DNA of 64,000 nucleotides. Source: Herbidospora daliensis (GTDB lineage: Bacteria; Actinomycetota; Actinomycetes; Streptosporangiales; Streptosporangiaceae). Made by a program: the position numbers and the translations under genes. Below the pieces are notes generated by a model that saw nothing but the letters and a program-made list of their open reading frames with translations, searched no databases and was not told the DNA's origin. Positions 1 to 8,727 of the stretch are shown one piece after another; the first letter of the stretch is position 1, and each line of letters starts with the position of its first letter. The stretch lies in NCBI RefSeq assembly GCF_001570585.1, contig NZ_BBXF01000002.1, positions 1,855,069 through 1,919,068 of the forward strand, in the 5' to 3' direction.

Positions 1-445
1 GATCCGCTCATGAGACTTGTCGGCGGCCCTTGATCGGGGGCGCGGCTACGGAAGGATCTCCTGCCGCAGGCCGTCGATGTGGCGGTAGCGGGCTGGGGCC
101 GCCGTGATCAGGCCAGCCACGGTCCAGGGCGTAGGCGACCGGAGCACGGTATTGACCGGCGCGTGGTGGTGAAGGCGGCGACTCGCGCGTGCAGGTTCAG
201 GTAGTCGGGCTCGATGGCGCTGGCGCGGGCGGGAACACCACGGCGGACCTCGCCCCACCGGGGATGGGAGAAGGTGCCATGCGCCGCGGGTTAGACCTGA
301 ACCCCGCGTCAATGTCCTCCTTTCTGTCCGCCCAGGTCAGAGGTGCTTTAGGTATTTACGTGGAGGGTATTCCCCACCTCGTGCTCATGCACGTCGGTGA
401 TGCCCCCGGGTCGCCGCCCATGCCGCGATCCGGAGGACGATCACC
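1..445. other. left flank without a recognisable gene
   Basis: Short open frames exist on both strands, but none has an actinomycete codon pattern, a good ribosome binding site or a recognisable domain. The last 15 bases or so hold the ribosome binding site of the following oxalate decarboxylase (CGGAGG at 431-436 region). I see no repeat or RNA gene. Confidence 0.5.
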
Positions 446-1603
446 GTGAAGAAGCCTAAGCAGGACAACATCCCGCACCCGCAGCGCAATGGCAGCGGCG
501 GCCTCGACACCGGTCCCCGCAACATCGAGCTCGACCTGCAGAACCCCGACCTGCTCTCACCGCCGGTCACCGACCACGGCACGCTTCCGAACCTGAAGTT
601 CTCCATGTCGATGGCGCACACCCGGATAGAGGAGGGCGGCTGGACCCGCGAGGTCACTCAACGGGAACTGCCGATCGCCTCCACGCTGGCCGGGGTGGAC
701 ATGAAGCTCAACCCGGGTGCCTACCGTGAGCTGCACTGGCACAAGGAGGCCGAGTGGGCGTACGTGCTGGAGGGCGGCTGCCGGATCGGTGCGGTTGACC
801 AGGAGGGCCGCAACTTCCTGGACGACGTCCGCAAGGGTGACCTGTGGTTCTTCCCCAAGGGCATCCCGCACTACATCCAAGCGCTGGATGAGGGCGTGGA
901 GTTCCTGCTCGTCTTCGACGACGGTCAGTTCTCCGAGAACGCCACGTTCATGATGAGCGACTTCTTCGCCCACACGCCCAAGAGTGTCCTGGCCAAGAAC
1001 TTCGGCTGGACCGAAGACCAGATGGCCGCCATGCCGGAGAAGGAGAAGTACATCTTCAAGGGCGAGGTGCCGCCCGCCCTCCAATCCGACAAGGTCGTCA
1101 GCCCCACCGGCGACGTGCCCGACTGGTTCAGCCACCGGCTGCTCGCGATGGAGCCCGAGCGATTCCCCGGCGGCACCGTACGCGTCGCCGACTCGCGGAA
1201 CTTCAAGGCGGCCACCACCATCTCTGCGGCACTGATCGAGATCGCCCCTGGCGCGATCCGGGAGCTGCACTGGCATCCGACCGACGACGAGTGGCAGTAC
1301 TACATCTCCGGTCACGGCCGCATGGGCGTGTTCGCCGGCTCCGGTCTGGCCAACACCTTCGACTTCCAGGCGGGGGACGTCGGCTACGTGCCCTTCGCCT
1401 ACGGGCACTACATCGAGAACCTGGGCGACGAGCCGCTGGTCTTCCTGGAGATGTTCCGCAACCCGCTGTTCCAGGACGTATCGGCGGCCCAGTGGATGGC
1501 CAACCTGCCGCCGCAGGTCAGCGCCGACACGATCAACGTGCCCCGCGAGCTGATCGAGGCGCTGCCCAAGCACAAGCGCCCTCTCGCCACCAGGAACAGA
1601 TGA
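446..1603 (+). CDS. oxdC: bicupin oxalate decarboxylase
   Basis: Converts oxalate to formate and CO2 with Mn in a double-stranded beta-helix, in the cytoplasm (no signal peptide). The 385-residue length matches OxdC. Two cupin domains each carry metal ligands: HWH at 97-99 with E103 and H142, and HWH at 275-277 with E282. The flexible lid reads SENAT at 163-167, close to the SENS-type lid of Bacillus decarboxylases and unlike the lid of oxidase forms, so decarboxylase is preferred over oxidase. The GTG start is chosen for the CGGAGG ribosome binding site about ten bases upstream. It appears to be a single-gene transcript. Family assignment is firm; the choice of activity is inference from the lid. 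Confidence 0.92.
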   Translation: MKKPKQDNIPHPQRNGSGGLDTGPRNIELDLQNPDLLSPPVTDHGTLPNLKFSMSMAHTRIEEGGWTREVTQRELPIASTLAGVDMKLNPGAYRELHWHKEAEWAYVLEGGCRIGAVDQEGRNFLDDVRKGDLWFFPKGIPHYIQALDEGVEFLLVFDDGQFSENATFMMSDFFAHTPKSVLAKNFGWTEDQMAAMPEKEKYIFKGEVPPALQSDKVVSPTGDVPDWFSHRLLAMEPERFPGGTVRVADSRNFKAATTISAALIEIAPGAIRELHWHPTDDEWQYYISGHGRMGVFAGSGLANTFDFQAGDVGYVPFAYGHYIENLGDEPLVFLEMFRNPLFQDVSAAQWMANLPPQVSADTINVPRELIEALPKHKRPLATRNR

Positions 1604-1940
1604 TCACCTGGCCGGGCCGAGGGCGAGTTGTGATGCCCTTCTGGCCTTGCTTCGCGTGCCGGCGGGGTCACGCCCACCAGCCGGTGAAGGGACCTGAGGC
1701 CCACATGGGTGTGCACGCTTCGCAGGTGCAGTCGAACTGACGGCGGTGAGGTGGTGACATCACAGAACGTATGGACGGCGTGCTTTGGCCGTGGGTCGGA
1801 TTGACGGCTCAACGATCATGATCTGTTCCGTGGCTGTTCCGTGGAAGAGCGGAAGATGGCCAAAGACGATGGAAGTTTCCGGCAAGCGTTCGCCCTGCTC
1901 ACGCGCTTGATCGAGAAATTTTTCCAGGTGGCTGGTTCCC

Positions 1941-2018
1941 AGCGAGAAGATCACCCAGATCTACGAGGGGACCAACCAGATCCAGCGGATGGTGATGGCT
2001 CGGCAGCTCCTCAAGTAG
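1941..2018 (+). pseudogene. 3' relic of an acyl-CoA dehydrogenase gene
   Basis: The frame ending in TAG at 2016-2018 encodes EKITQIYEGTNQIQRM followed by a MARQLL-type end, the highly conserved C-terminus of short/medium-chain acyl-CoA dehydrogenases. Upstream of 1941 the frame makes no sense for this family, so only about 25 codons of the gene survive, next to its terminator. The stretch 1604-1940 holds nothing I recognise. It looks like a deletion or insertion scar. Confidence 0.8.
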
Positions 2019-2032
2019 GGCTTGAGCAGCGA

Positions 2033-2066
2033 AAACCCCGCCGCAGATGTCTCTGAGGCGGGGTTT
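2033..2066 (+). terminator. rho-independent-type terminator of the lost acyl-CoA dehydrogenase gene
   Basis: AAACCCCGCC (2033-2042) pairs with GGCGGGGTTT (2057-2066) across a 14-base loop, 15 bases after the stop of the acyl-CoA dehydrogenase relic. The T-run is short, as usual in high-GC genomes. Confidence 0.8.
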
Positions 2067-2159
2067 CGTGGTTCAGCTCAGGCGGCCCGGCTGCCGGCGG
2101 CAAGGCGGCTCAGCAGGCCACCTCGCAGGGGCTCTGAGACTTTCGTCGGGACCGTCGTG

Positions 2160-4199
2160 TCACCCCGCAGAGCTGAAGGAGAAGGTTCCGCCTCCCACGG
2201 TGTAGACGTCGTACAGGCCGCTGCGGCGCAGGAAGGTCGCGCCGGGTGTCAGGGCGGAGCTGGTGGCCGCCGCCGTGGCCAGGGGGACCCAGACCTCGCC
2301 GCTGGTGCCGGAAGGGGAGGTGACCTGGAGGTGGAACTGCCGGGTGTTGTCCTGGGCCCATCTGACGGTCAGGGCGCCGCGCGCGGTCGGTGCTGCTCCC
2401 TGGGCCCAGGTGACATTGGCCGGGCGGGGCTTGACCTCCCAGGTCGAGTAGCCCGGATTGATCGGCGTCACCCCGAGGAGGGACTCGGTGAGAACCTGGG
2501 TCGGACCCGCCGCCCACGCGTGGGCGAGGCTGTCGAATCCCCGGTCGGGCAGGCCGTTGCTCATGACGAACTCCCAGAAGGTGCCGGTGTAGAAGCCGCT
2601 GTTCGGATCGACCTGCAGACCCCACAAGCGGCGCAACAGGTCCAGTGCGCCGGCGCTGTCGTCGGCGAGCATGCGTGCCATCAGCTCCCAGGTGTTGTTG
2701 AGCGGTTCGATGGTGTGGCCGTAGGGGTCGGCCATGCTTGGGGCCGGTTGGGTGATCTGGCTGCCGTGGGCCTGCCAGCGGTTCTTGAAGTAGGTCAGGA
2801 TGCCCTGGACGCTGCCCGCCGGGGCGACACCGAGCCGGATGGCGTTCATGTTCGCGTCGAGCGGGAACACGTTGGGCCGGGTGTAGGTGTGCTTGTAGAG
2901 GCCCGCGCCGGCGTTCCAGAGCCGGGTGTTGATCGCGGTCTTGAGCGCGGCGGCCTTGGTGGTGTACTCGGTGACCTTGGCCGCGGTGCCGACCTTGCCT
3001 TCGAGCCAGATCATGTTCTGCAGCAGTTCGTAGTAGGCGAGGCTGTACTCGGTGACCTCGCCGCTCTGGGTCGTCTGCCAGTAGTCGGGGTCGTTGGTGA
3101 CCACCAGGCCGTTGGCGTTGAGCCGGGTCGCGTGGTAGGCCGTGGCGGCCTCGAGCCTGGGCAGGAGCGAGGTGATGTACGCGGTGTCGTTCGTGTAGCG
3201 GTAGTACTGGACCGCGATGATCGCCGAGTAGGCCGAGTAGGTGACGGCGTAGTCGAAGGCGCCGCATCCCCGGAAGCCGACGGCGCTCGTCAGGCGGCCG
3301 TTGTTCGCCTGCAGGTTCATGATCGCGTTGATGGAGCCCTTGACGTACGGGACGCTGTTGGTGCCCAGCGACAGCTGTGCCACCGGGTTGGTGATCAGGA
3401 GATCGCCTGACCAGATCGCGCGGTCGCGTTTGGCGCCGTCGAAGATGACCGGCTGGGTGAAGCAGGGGGCGACACCGGCGGGCACCATGTCCATCTGGGT
3501 GGTGTAGGCGCCGGCGTACCACATCCTGTTCAGCTGATCGTCGCTGGACATGAACCAGCCCTGGTACTGCGCCGGTCCCGCGCGGTAGGCCTTGAAGTTC
3601 AGCCCTGCGGCCGTGAGGCTGACGGTGCCGGCCGTCCTCAGCTCGATCGCGGCGAACCGGAAGCCGCCGCGAAGGCCGCCGGTGTACCTTTGGGCGCCGG
3701 TGACGGTCAGGTTGATCTGCGCGCCGCTGTCGTTGACGAACGCGCCGCTGCTGTTGGTGAGGAAGCCGAGGGCCTCGCTGGTCGAGATACGCACCGTGTT
3801 CGACGTCGCCGGGGCTCTCGGCGTCGAGGCGGAGACGGTGACGTAGGGCGTGCCGCCGACTTCCTTGCCGAAGTCGAGTACGACGGCCGCCGGCTGGCCT
3901 CCGGGCGCGACGGTCAGCACCGCCGAACCGGAGCCCTGACCCGCCAGGACCCCCGCGTTGGTGACGGACCCCTGCGTCCGGACGATGCGTACGGGCCGCA
4001 CGTCGTCGCTGGACGGTCCTGGCACGAGGCTCTGCCAGTTGGGGTTCGCCGGCCAGGTCGGCAGCGCCGCCGCGAGCGGGCCTCCGGCCGGCAGCATGAC
4101 CACGACCAGGGCCGTGACGAGGGACACCAGCCCGCCGACGGTCACATACCGACGCTGGTGCTCTACTGCGGGTGCGCCGGATCCACGAATATCCTGCAC
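2160..4199 (-). CDS. exported GH78-like (six-hairpin) glycosidase, putative alpha-L-rhamnosidase
   Basis: A 679-residue protein with a long N-terminal hydrophobic stretch (about residues 22-46) ending in alanines, consistent with a signal peptide or membrane anchor, so the enzyme acts outside the cytoplasm. The middle (about 210-560) is an alpha/alpha six-hairpin domain of Bac_rhamnosid6H type. The acid motif region reads DGAKRDRAIWSGD, a variant of the canonical GH78 DCPxRDERxGWTGD. The C-terminus is a beta-sandwich typical of GH78. It likely trims rhamnose from plant or polysaccharide material for the adjacent rhamnose operon. GTG start with GAGGAG about seven bases upstream. Substrate is inferred from family and neighbours. 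Confidence 0.8.
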   Translation of the reverse strand: MQDIRGSGAPAVEHQRRYVTVGGLVSLVTALVVVMLPAGGPLAAALPTWPANPNWQSLVPGPSSDDVRPVRIVRTQGSVTNAGVLAGQGSGSAVLTVAPGGQPAAVVLDFGKEVGGTPYVTVSASTPRAPATSNTVRISTSEALGFLTNSSGAFVNDSGAQINLTVTGAQRYTGGLRGGFRFAAIELRTAGTVSLTAAGLNFKAYRAGPAQYQGWFMSSDDQLNRMWYAGAYTTQMDMVPAGVAPCFTQPVIFDGAKRDRAIWSGDLLITNPVAQLSLGTNSVPYVKGSINAIMNLQANNGRLTSAVGFRGCGAFDYAVTYSAYSAIIAVQYYRYTNDTAYITSLLPRLEAATAYHATRLNANGLVVTNDPDYWQTTQSGEVTEYSLAYYELLQNMIWLEGKVGTAAKVTEYTTKAAALKTAINTRLWNAGAGLYKHTYTRPNVFPLDANMNAIRLGVAPAGSVQGILTYFKNRWQAHGSQITQPAPSMADPYGHTIEPLNNTWELMARMLADDSAGALDLLRRLWGLQVDPNSGFYTGTFWEFVMSNGLPDRGFDSLAHAWAAGPTQVLTESLLGVTPINPGYSTWEVKPRPANVTWAQGAAPTARGALTVRWAQDNTRQFHLQVTSPSGTSGEVWVPLATAAATSSALTPGATFLRRSGLYDVYTVGGGTFSFSSAG

Positions 4200-4922
4200 G
4201 GGAATCTCCTCATCGAGACGTACCCGGCCGCCATACGAGTGGAATGCGTCCGGAGGCGGGGCAGAGTTCTTGGGATTTCGAGCATGCTGTCGCCCGCTTT
4301 TCGTAGGGGACTGCGCGATGATCAGGGCTTAGCCGCATTGCCGTGAAGGCGAACGAATCAGCTGGGACGCCGTAGGCGGCGTAGTCGTTTTCCACGCCCG
4401 GCAAATGTGGCCGTGTGGTGTCGATTCGCCGGGACCTCGAGTGTCGGCTTGGACATCAGCTGCCATTCGGACCGTGCCATGCTTTACGGCATGGTGTGGC
4501 TGCCTTTGACGAAGGTGGGATTTCCTACCGGCTTGGGTCAGATGACGATTTACGGTAGGCGGTCGCGCTGTCGGCCTTTCTTATGCCGGCTGACCGGAGG
4601 AACCGAGACGCGGCTGCGCACGGCGGATGAGCCGGGTTCCGCCAACAGGCGAAGCTCTTCTGGAAGAAGGCACTCATGGAGAAATGCATGTTGGGACGGT
4701 TATCGTCGATGGGACAGGGCTACCAGGAGGGGGCGCTCGCGGGAAATGGCTGCGCCGACCTGGGATCGAGGAACAGCCTATTCCCGCAGACTGGCCTGGC
4801 CCACCTCTTATGGATTTCCAGAAGATGTGATCAGGATTCGTCGCGAAGGCCATGTTCATGCGAACAGGAACGTCATCGTCTACGGGGGTGGGGAAGGTTC
4901 CACACATCCCTCCTTCTGTGCG

Positions 4923-4937
4923 TTAAAACGATTTAAT
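4923..4937. promoter_or_regulatory. LacI-family operator, orphan copy
   Basis: TTAAAACGATTTAAT is a CG-centred near-palindrome, identical over 15 bases to the operator at 16077-16091 upstream of the secreted rhamnosidase. The nearest gene that could use it is the glycosidase starting at 4199 on the minus strand, about 720 bases away. Confidence 0.75.
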
Positions 4938-5172
4938 CGTTCTGTTACTTTTAACGTAAACGTCACCCGCCCCGTCGTCAAGGGGTGTATTGGATGTCGA
5001 TTCCCATCCTCATCGTCATGCCCAAAGCCTCGATAGGGAGAACAACCGCATACCGCGACGCTGTTCGAAACGCGGCCATCGTGGCATGGCGATCCAGAAA
5101 CGCGACTCTATGGAACCTGGGGACACGGCAGCCTGGATGAAGCCGGCGCGGCTACTTGTCTTGGCGAAACAA

Positions 5173-5208
5173 AGCTGGGTCCGTCGACCGAGGTCGACGG
5201 ACCCAGCT
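5173..5208 (-). terminator. strong terminator of the rhamnose operon
   Basis: A perfect 17-bp inverted repeat (AGCTGGGTCCGTCGACC and its complement, two-base centre). Read on the minus strand it is followed by a T-rich TTTGTTT-like stretch. It lies 240 bases past the end of the rhamnose aldolase/dehydrogenase gene, with no plus-strand gene ending nearby. Confidence 0.75.
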
Positions 5209-5230
5209 GGGGCTTTCAGGCACGGGGCCG

Positions 5231-5282
5231 CGCCGCACGAAGAAGCCATCCCTTACCGCCGCACGAAGAAGCCATTCCTTAC
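5231..5282. repeat. two-copy 26-bp tandem repeat
   Basis: Copies at 5231-5256 and 5257-5282 begin CGCCGCACGAAGAAGCCAT and differ at one base. Non-coding; function unknown. Confidence 0.9.
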
Positions 5283-5394
5283 CTGCGTGTGCGTCCCCGA
5301 TCTGGAAATGTTCGCCGAGCGGCAGGGGTGCGCAGCCTCGTGAAGATGCTGCGATCGATAGGCGCGCCGCCGGCGGGATGCAGGCTTCGGCGTG

Positions 5395-5438
5395 GGTACC
5401 GGCGGAGCGCCCGAGGGGTACCGGCGGAGCGCCCGAGG
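5395..5438. repeat. two-copy 22-bp tandem repeat
   Basis: A GGTACCGGCGGAGCGCCCGA unit occurs twice with a 22-base period, ending about ten bases before the stop codon of the minus-strand rhaEW gene. Non-coding. Confidence 0.85.
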
Positions 5439-5448
5439 GGTGTCGGTG

Positions 5449-7479
5449 TTAGCGGAGGAAGGCCGCAGCCACGCCCGCGTCGACGGGGATGTGCAGGCCG
5501 GTGGTGTGCGACAGGTCGCCGCCGGTCAGGGCGAACACCGCGTTGGCGACGTGCTCGGGGAGCACCTCGCGCTTCAGCAGTGTGCGCTGTGCGTAGAACT
5601 CGCCGAGTTTGTCCTCTTCGACCCCGTACACGGCCGCCCGGTTGGCGCCCCATCCTGAGGCGAAGATGCCTGAGCCGCGCACGACCCCGTCAGGGTTGAT
5701 GCCGTTGACGCGGATGCCGTGGCCGCCCAGTTCGGCGGCCAGTAGCCGGACCTGGTGGGCCTGGTCGGCCTTGGCCGCGCTGTAGGCGATGTTGTTCGGT
5801 CCGGCGAAGATGGAGTTCTTGGAGGAGATGTAGACGATGTCGCCGCCCAGGTTCTGCTCGATCATGATGCGGGCCGCCTCGCGGGAGACCAGGAACGAGC
5901 CGCGTGCCATGACGTCGTGCTGCAGGTCCCAGTCGGCGATGGTCGTCTCCAGGAGTGGCTTTGACAACGACAGGCCGGCGTTGTTGACGATCAGGTCGAC
6001 GCCGCCGAAGGCCAGCACGGCCGCGTTGAGGCCGTTGCGGATGTCGTCCTCGCTGGTCACGTCCGCTGCCACGGCAATGGCGACGTCCGGGGAGCCGAGG
6101 CCGGCGGCGATCTTCTGGGCGGCGTCCAGGTCGCGGTCGGCGACGACGACGCAGGCGCCTTCGGCGGCCAGGCGGCGGGCGGTGGCCGCGCCGATGCCCG
6201 AGCCGCCGCCGGTCACGAAGGCGATCCTGGTCGCCAGTGGTTTGGGCTTGGGCATGCGCTGGAGCTTGGCCTCCTCCAGCGTCCAGTATTCGATGCGGAA
6301 CTTCTCCGCTTCGCTGATCGGAATGTAGGCCGAGACCGATTCGGCGCCGCGCATGACGTTGATCGCGTTGAGGTAGAACTCGCCGGCGACTCGGGCGGTC
6401 TGCTTGGTGGCGCCGAAGGAGAACATGCCGACGCCGGGGACCAGGACGATCGCCGGGTCGGCCCCGCGCATCGCGGGGGAGCCCTCGACCGCGTGGCGGT
6501 CGTAGTAGGCGGCGTAGTCGGCCCGGTAGAGGGCGTGGAGTTCCCGCAGGCGTGCGGCCACGACGTCCAGGGGAGTGTCGGCGGGCAGGTCCAGGACGAG
6601 TGGTGAGACTTTCGTGCGCAGGAAGTGGTCGGGGCAGGAGGTGCCCAGGGCGGCCAGGCGGGGGTGTTCGGCGCGGGAGAGGAAGTCGAGCACGACGTCG
6701 GCGTCGGTGTAGTGGCCGACCTGCGGCCGGTCGGTCGAGGCCAGGCCGCGGATGAGCGGGAACAGTTCGGCGGCGCGGGCGTGCCTCCGCTCCGGCGGCA
6801 GCGGTTCGTAGCCGGGGATGACGGGGCCGAAGGGTTCGGGCCGGCCGTGGGTGGCGAGGTAGGTCTCGGCCAGGCGGATGATCTCCAGCGAGTTCATCTG
6901 GCACTCCGCGGAGGTCTCGCCCCAGGCGGTGATGCCGTGGCCGCCCAGGATGACGCCGATCGCGCGCGGGTTCGCCGCCTTGATCGCCGCGATGTCCAGG
7001 CCGAGCTGGAAGCCGGGACGCCGCCACGGCACCCATGCCACCCGGTCGCCGAAGATCGCCTGGGTCAGTTCCTCGCCGTCGGCGGCGGTCGCGATCGCGA
7101 TCCCGCTGTCGGGGTGGAGGTGGTCGACGTGGGCCGCGTCCACCAGGCCGTGCATCGCGGTGTCGATGGACGGCGCCGCGCCGCCCTTGCCGTAGGTGCA
7201 GAAGTCGAGGGCTTCGACCATCTCGTCCTCGTGTTCGGCCCCCGGGTAGACGCCGGTCAGCGCCCGCAGGCGGTCGAGCCGGAGCACCGCCAGGCCGGTG
7301 GCCGTGAGGGTGCCGAGGTCGCCGCCGGAGCCCTTCACCCACATCAGGTCGACGGGCTGGGCGGTGACCGGGTCGATCTGGCTGCCCTTGGCGGAGGCGT
7401 TTCCTCCTGCGTAGTTGGTGTTGCGAGGGTCCGCGCCCAGCTCGTGGCAGCGGTTCAGCAGGTCGTCTACAACGCTCAT
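5449..7479 (-). CDS. rhaEW: bifunctional rhamnulose-1-phosphate aldolase / L-lactaldehyde dehydrogenase
   Basis: A cytoplasmic two-domain enzyme of 676 residues. Residues 1 to about 400 are a class II aldolase/adducin domain with metal-ligand histidines in HVDHLHPDSG and in GHGITAWG; it splits rhamnulose-1-phosphate into DHAP and L-lactaldehyde. Residues about 419-676 are a short-chain dehydrogenase with TGGGSGIG at 423-430 and YSAAK starting at 566, thought to oxidise lactaldehyde to lactate. The fusion is typical of the YuxG/RhaEW family. It is the last gene of the minus-strand rhamnose operon, seven bases behind the isomerase. Confidence 0.93.
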   Translation of the reverse strand: MSVVDDLLNRCHELGADPRNTNYAGGNASAKGSQIDPVTAQPVDLMWVKGSGGDLGTLTATGLAVLRLDRLRALTGVYPGAEHEDEMVEALDFCTYGKGGAAPSIDTAMHGLVDAAHVDHLHPDSGIAIATAADGEELTQAIFGDRVAWVPWRRPGFQLGLDIAAIKAANPRAIGVILGGHGITAWGETSAECQMNSLEIIRLAETYLATHGRPEPFGPVIPGYEPLPPERRHARAAELFPLIRGLASTDRPQVGHYTDADVVLDFLSRAEHPRLAALGTSCPDHFLRTKVSPLVLDLPADTPLDVVAARLRELHALYRADYAAYYDRHAVEGSPAMRGADPAIVLVPGVGMFSFGATKQTARVAGEFYLNAINVMRGAESVSAYIPISEAEKFRIEYWTLEEAKLQRMPKPKPLATRIAFVTGGGSGIGAATARRLAAEGACVVVADRDLDAAQKIAAGLGSPDVAIAVAADVTSEDDIRNGLNAAVLAFGGVDLIVNNAGLSLSKPLLETTIADWDLQHDVMARGSFLVSREAARIMIEQNLGGDIVYISSKNSIFAGPNNIAYSAAKADQAHQVRLLAAELGGHGIRVNGINPDGVVRGSGIFASGWGANRAAVYGVEEDKLGEFYAQRTLLKREVLPEHVANAVFALTGGDLSHTTGLHIPVDAGVAAAFLR

Positions 7480-7485
7480 GGTGGT

Positions 7486-8643
7486 TCAGGCTCCCCAACC
7501 GGCCTGGGTGCCGCCGACACGCTCGGCGACGATCTTGTCGAAGTAGCCCGACGCCTTGTACGCGGCGATCGGGTCGGGGTCCAGGCCGCGCTGCTCCCGC
7601 CAGGCGGCGAGCGACGGCCGGACGTCGGTGTTGTACGCGTCCATCAGCACCGCGTTCGCGCCCAGCACGTCACCGCTGTCCTGGGCGGTGCGCAGCGCGA
7701 CGGCGTCCACGAGCAGTGCCTTGGTGGTGGCTTCCTGCACGTTCATCACCGAGCGGATCTGGCCCTGGATCTTCGGCTCGATGTTGTGGCACTGGTCGAG
7801 CATGAAGGCCACCCCGGTCGCCGGGTCGAGGCCGCCGCCCCTGACGACCTCGTACATGATCCGGAAGAGCTGGAACGGGTCGGCCGCGCCGACCATGAGG
7901 TCGTCGTCGGCGTAGAAGCGGGAGTTGAAGTCGAACGCGCCGAGACGGCCCGCCCGCAGCAGGGACGCCACGATGAACTCGATGTTCGTGCCGGGCGCGT
8001 GGTGGCCGGTGTCGACGCAGACGGTCGCCTTGGGTCCCAGCGCCAGGCAGTGCAGCAGAGAGGTGCCCCAGTCCGGTACGTCGGTGACGTAGAAGGCCGG
8101 CTCGAACAGCTTGTACTCCAGCAGAATGCGCTGGTCGTCGCCGAGCCGGGCGTACACCTCGGCGAGGGCCTCGGAGAGCCGGTCCTGGCGGGCCCGGATG
8201 TCGTCCTGGCCCGGGTAGTTGATGCCGTCGGAGAACCAGAGCTTCAGGTCACGCGATCCCGTGGCGTCCATGATGTCGACGCATTCGAGCAGGTGGTCGG
8301 TGGCCTTGCGGCGGATACGCGGATCGGGGTTGGTGACCGAGCCCAGCAGGTAGTCGTCGTCCTGGAAGACGTTGGCGTTGATCGCACCCAGCCGCACTCC
8401 CTGGTCGACCGTGTATTCGGCGAGCAGGGAGTAGTCGGAGACCTTGTCCCAGGGGATGTGCAGGGCCACGGTCGGAGCCGCGCCGGTGAAGGCGTGCACC
8501 TGGGCGGCGTCGGCGATCTTCTCGAAGGGGTCGCGCGGCACCCCCTTCTGGGCGAACACCTTGAACCGGGTTCCGGAGTTGGCGTACGCCCATGAGGGCG
8601 TCTCGATAGCCAGGTCGTCGAGCCCGGCGGGCAGGTCGGTCAT
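7486..8643 (-). CDS. rhaI: L-rhamnose isomerase (RhaI type)
   Basis: Interconverts L-rhamnose and L-rhamnulose, the first catabolic step in the cytoplasm. The 385-residue TIM-barrel sequence matches the RhaI family of rhizobia and actinobacteria rather than the enteric RhaA form. Metal-site signatures are ELDTGHH-like (VCVDTGHHAPGTN) and the DFNSRFYADDD segment. An upstream ATG at 8661 is possible, but the ATG at 8643 (MTDL...) fits the family start better. Lies between the binding-protein gene and the aldolase gene, so kinase (rhaB, divergent), isomerase and aldolase complete the pathway. Confidence 0.93.
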   Translation of the reverse strand: MTDLPAGLDDLAIETPSWAYANSGTRFKVFAQKGVPRDPFEKIADAAQVHAFTGAAPTVALHIPWDKVSDYSLLAEYTVDQGVRLGAINANVFQDDDYLLGSVTNPDPRIRRKATDHLLECVDIMDATGSRDLKLWFSDGINYPGQDDIRARQDRLSEALAEVYARLGDDQRILLEYKLFEPAFYVTDVPDWGTSLLHCLALGPKATVCVDTGHHAPGTNIEFIVASLLRAGRLGAFDFNSRFYADDDLMVGAADPFQLFRIMYEVVRGGGLDPATGVAFMLDQCHNIEPKIQGQIRSVMNVQEATTKALLVDAVALRTAQDSGDVLGANAVLMDAYNTDVRPSLAAWREQRGLDPDPIAAYKASGYFDKIVAERVGGTQAGWGA

Positions 8644-8727
8644 GCTCTCAAATCCCCGCATTCCAGAAGCGTGTGTTTTCGTGGACGGCGGATGAGGCCG
8701 GGCGACGCGGCCCCACCCGCCGGTCTG

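Larger units (their letters stand above)
4200..5448. other. long intergenic region with LacI operator, repeats and terminator
   Basis: About 1.25 kb of lower GC content than its surroundings. Open frames on both strands lack family signatures and look random. It does hold one LacI-type operator (4923-4937), a perfect 17-bp inverted repeat (5173-5208), a 26-bp duplication (5231-5282) and a 22-bp duplication (about 5395-5438). It may be the remains of a lost gene whose operator survives. Confidence 0.5.

Noticed and set aside
557..1573. Long antisense frame across the oxalate decarboxylase gene
   Set aside because: Mirror of the bicupin gene; no domain, no ribosome binding site.
4407..5036. 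A 209-residue plus-strand frame in the long intergenic region
   Set aside because: Atypical codon use, no ribosome binding site, no recognisable family.
5231..5282. Possible CRISPR repeat
   Set aside because: Only two directly abutting copies without spacers, and no cas genes in the window.
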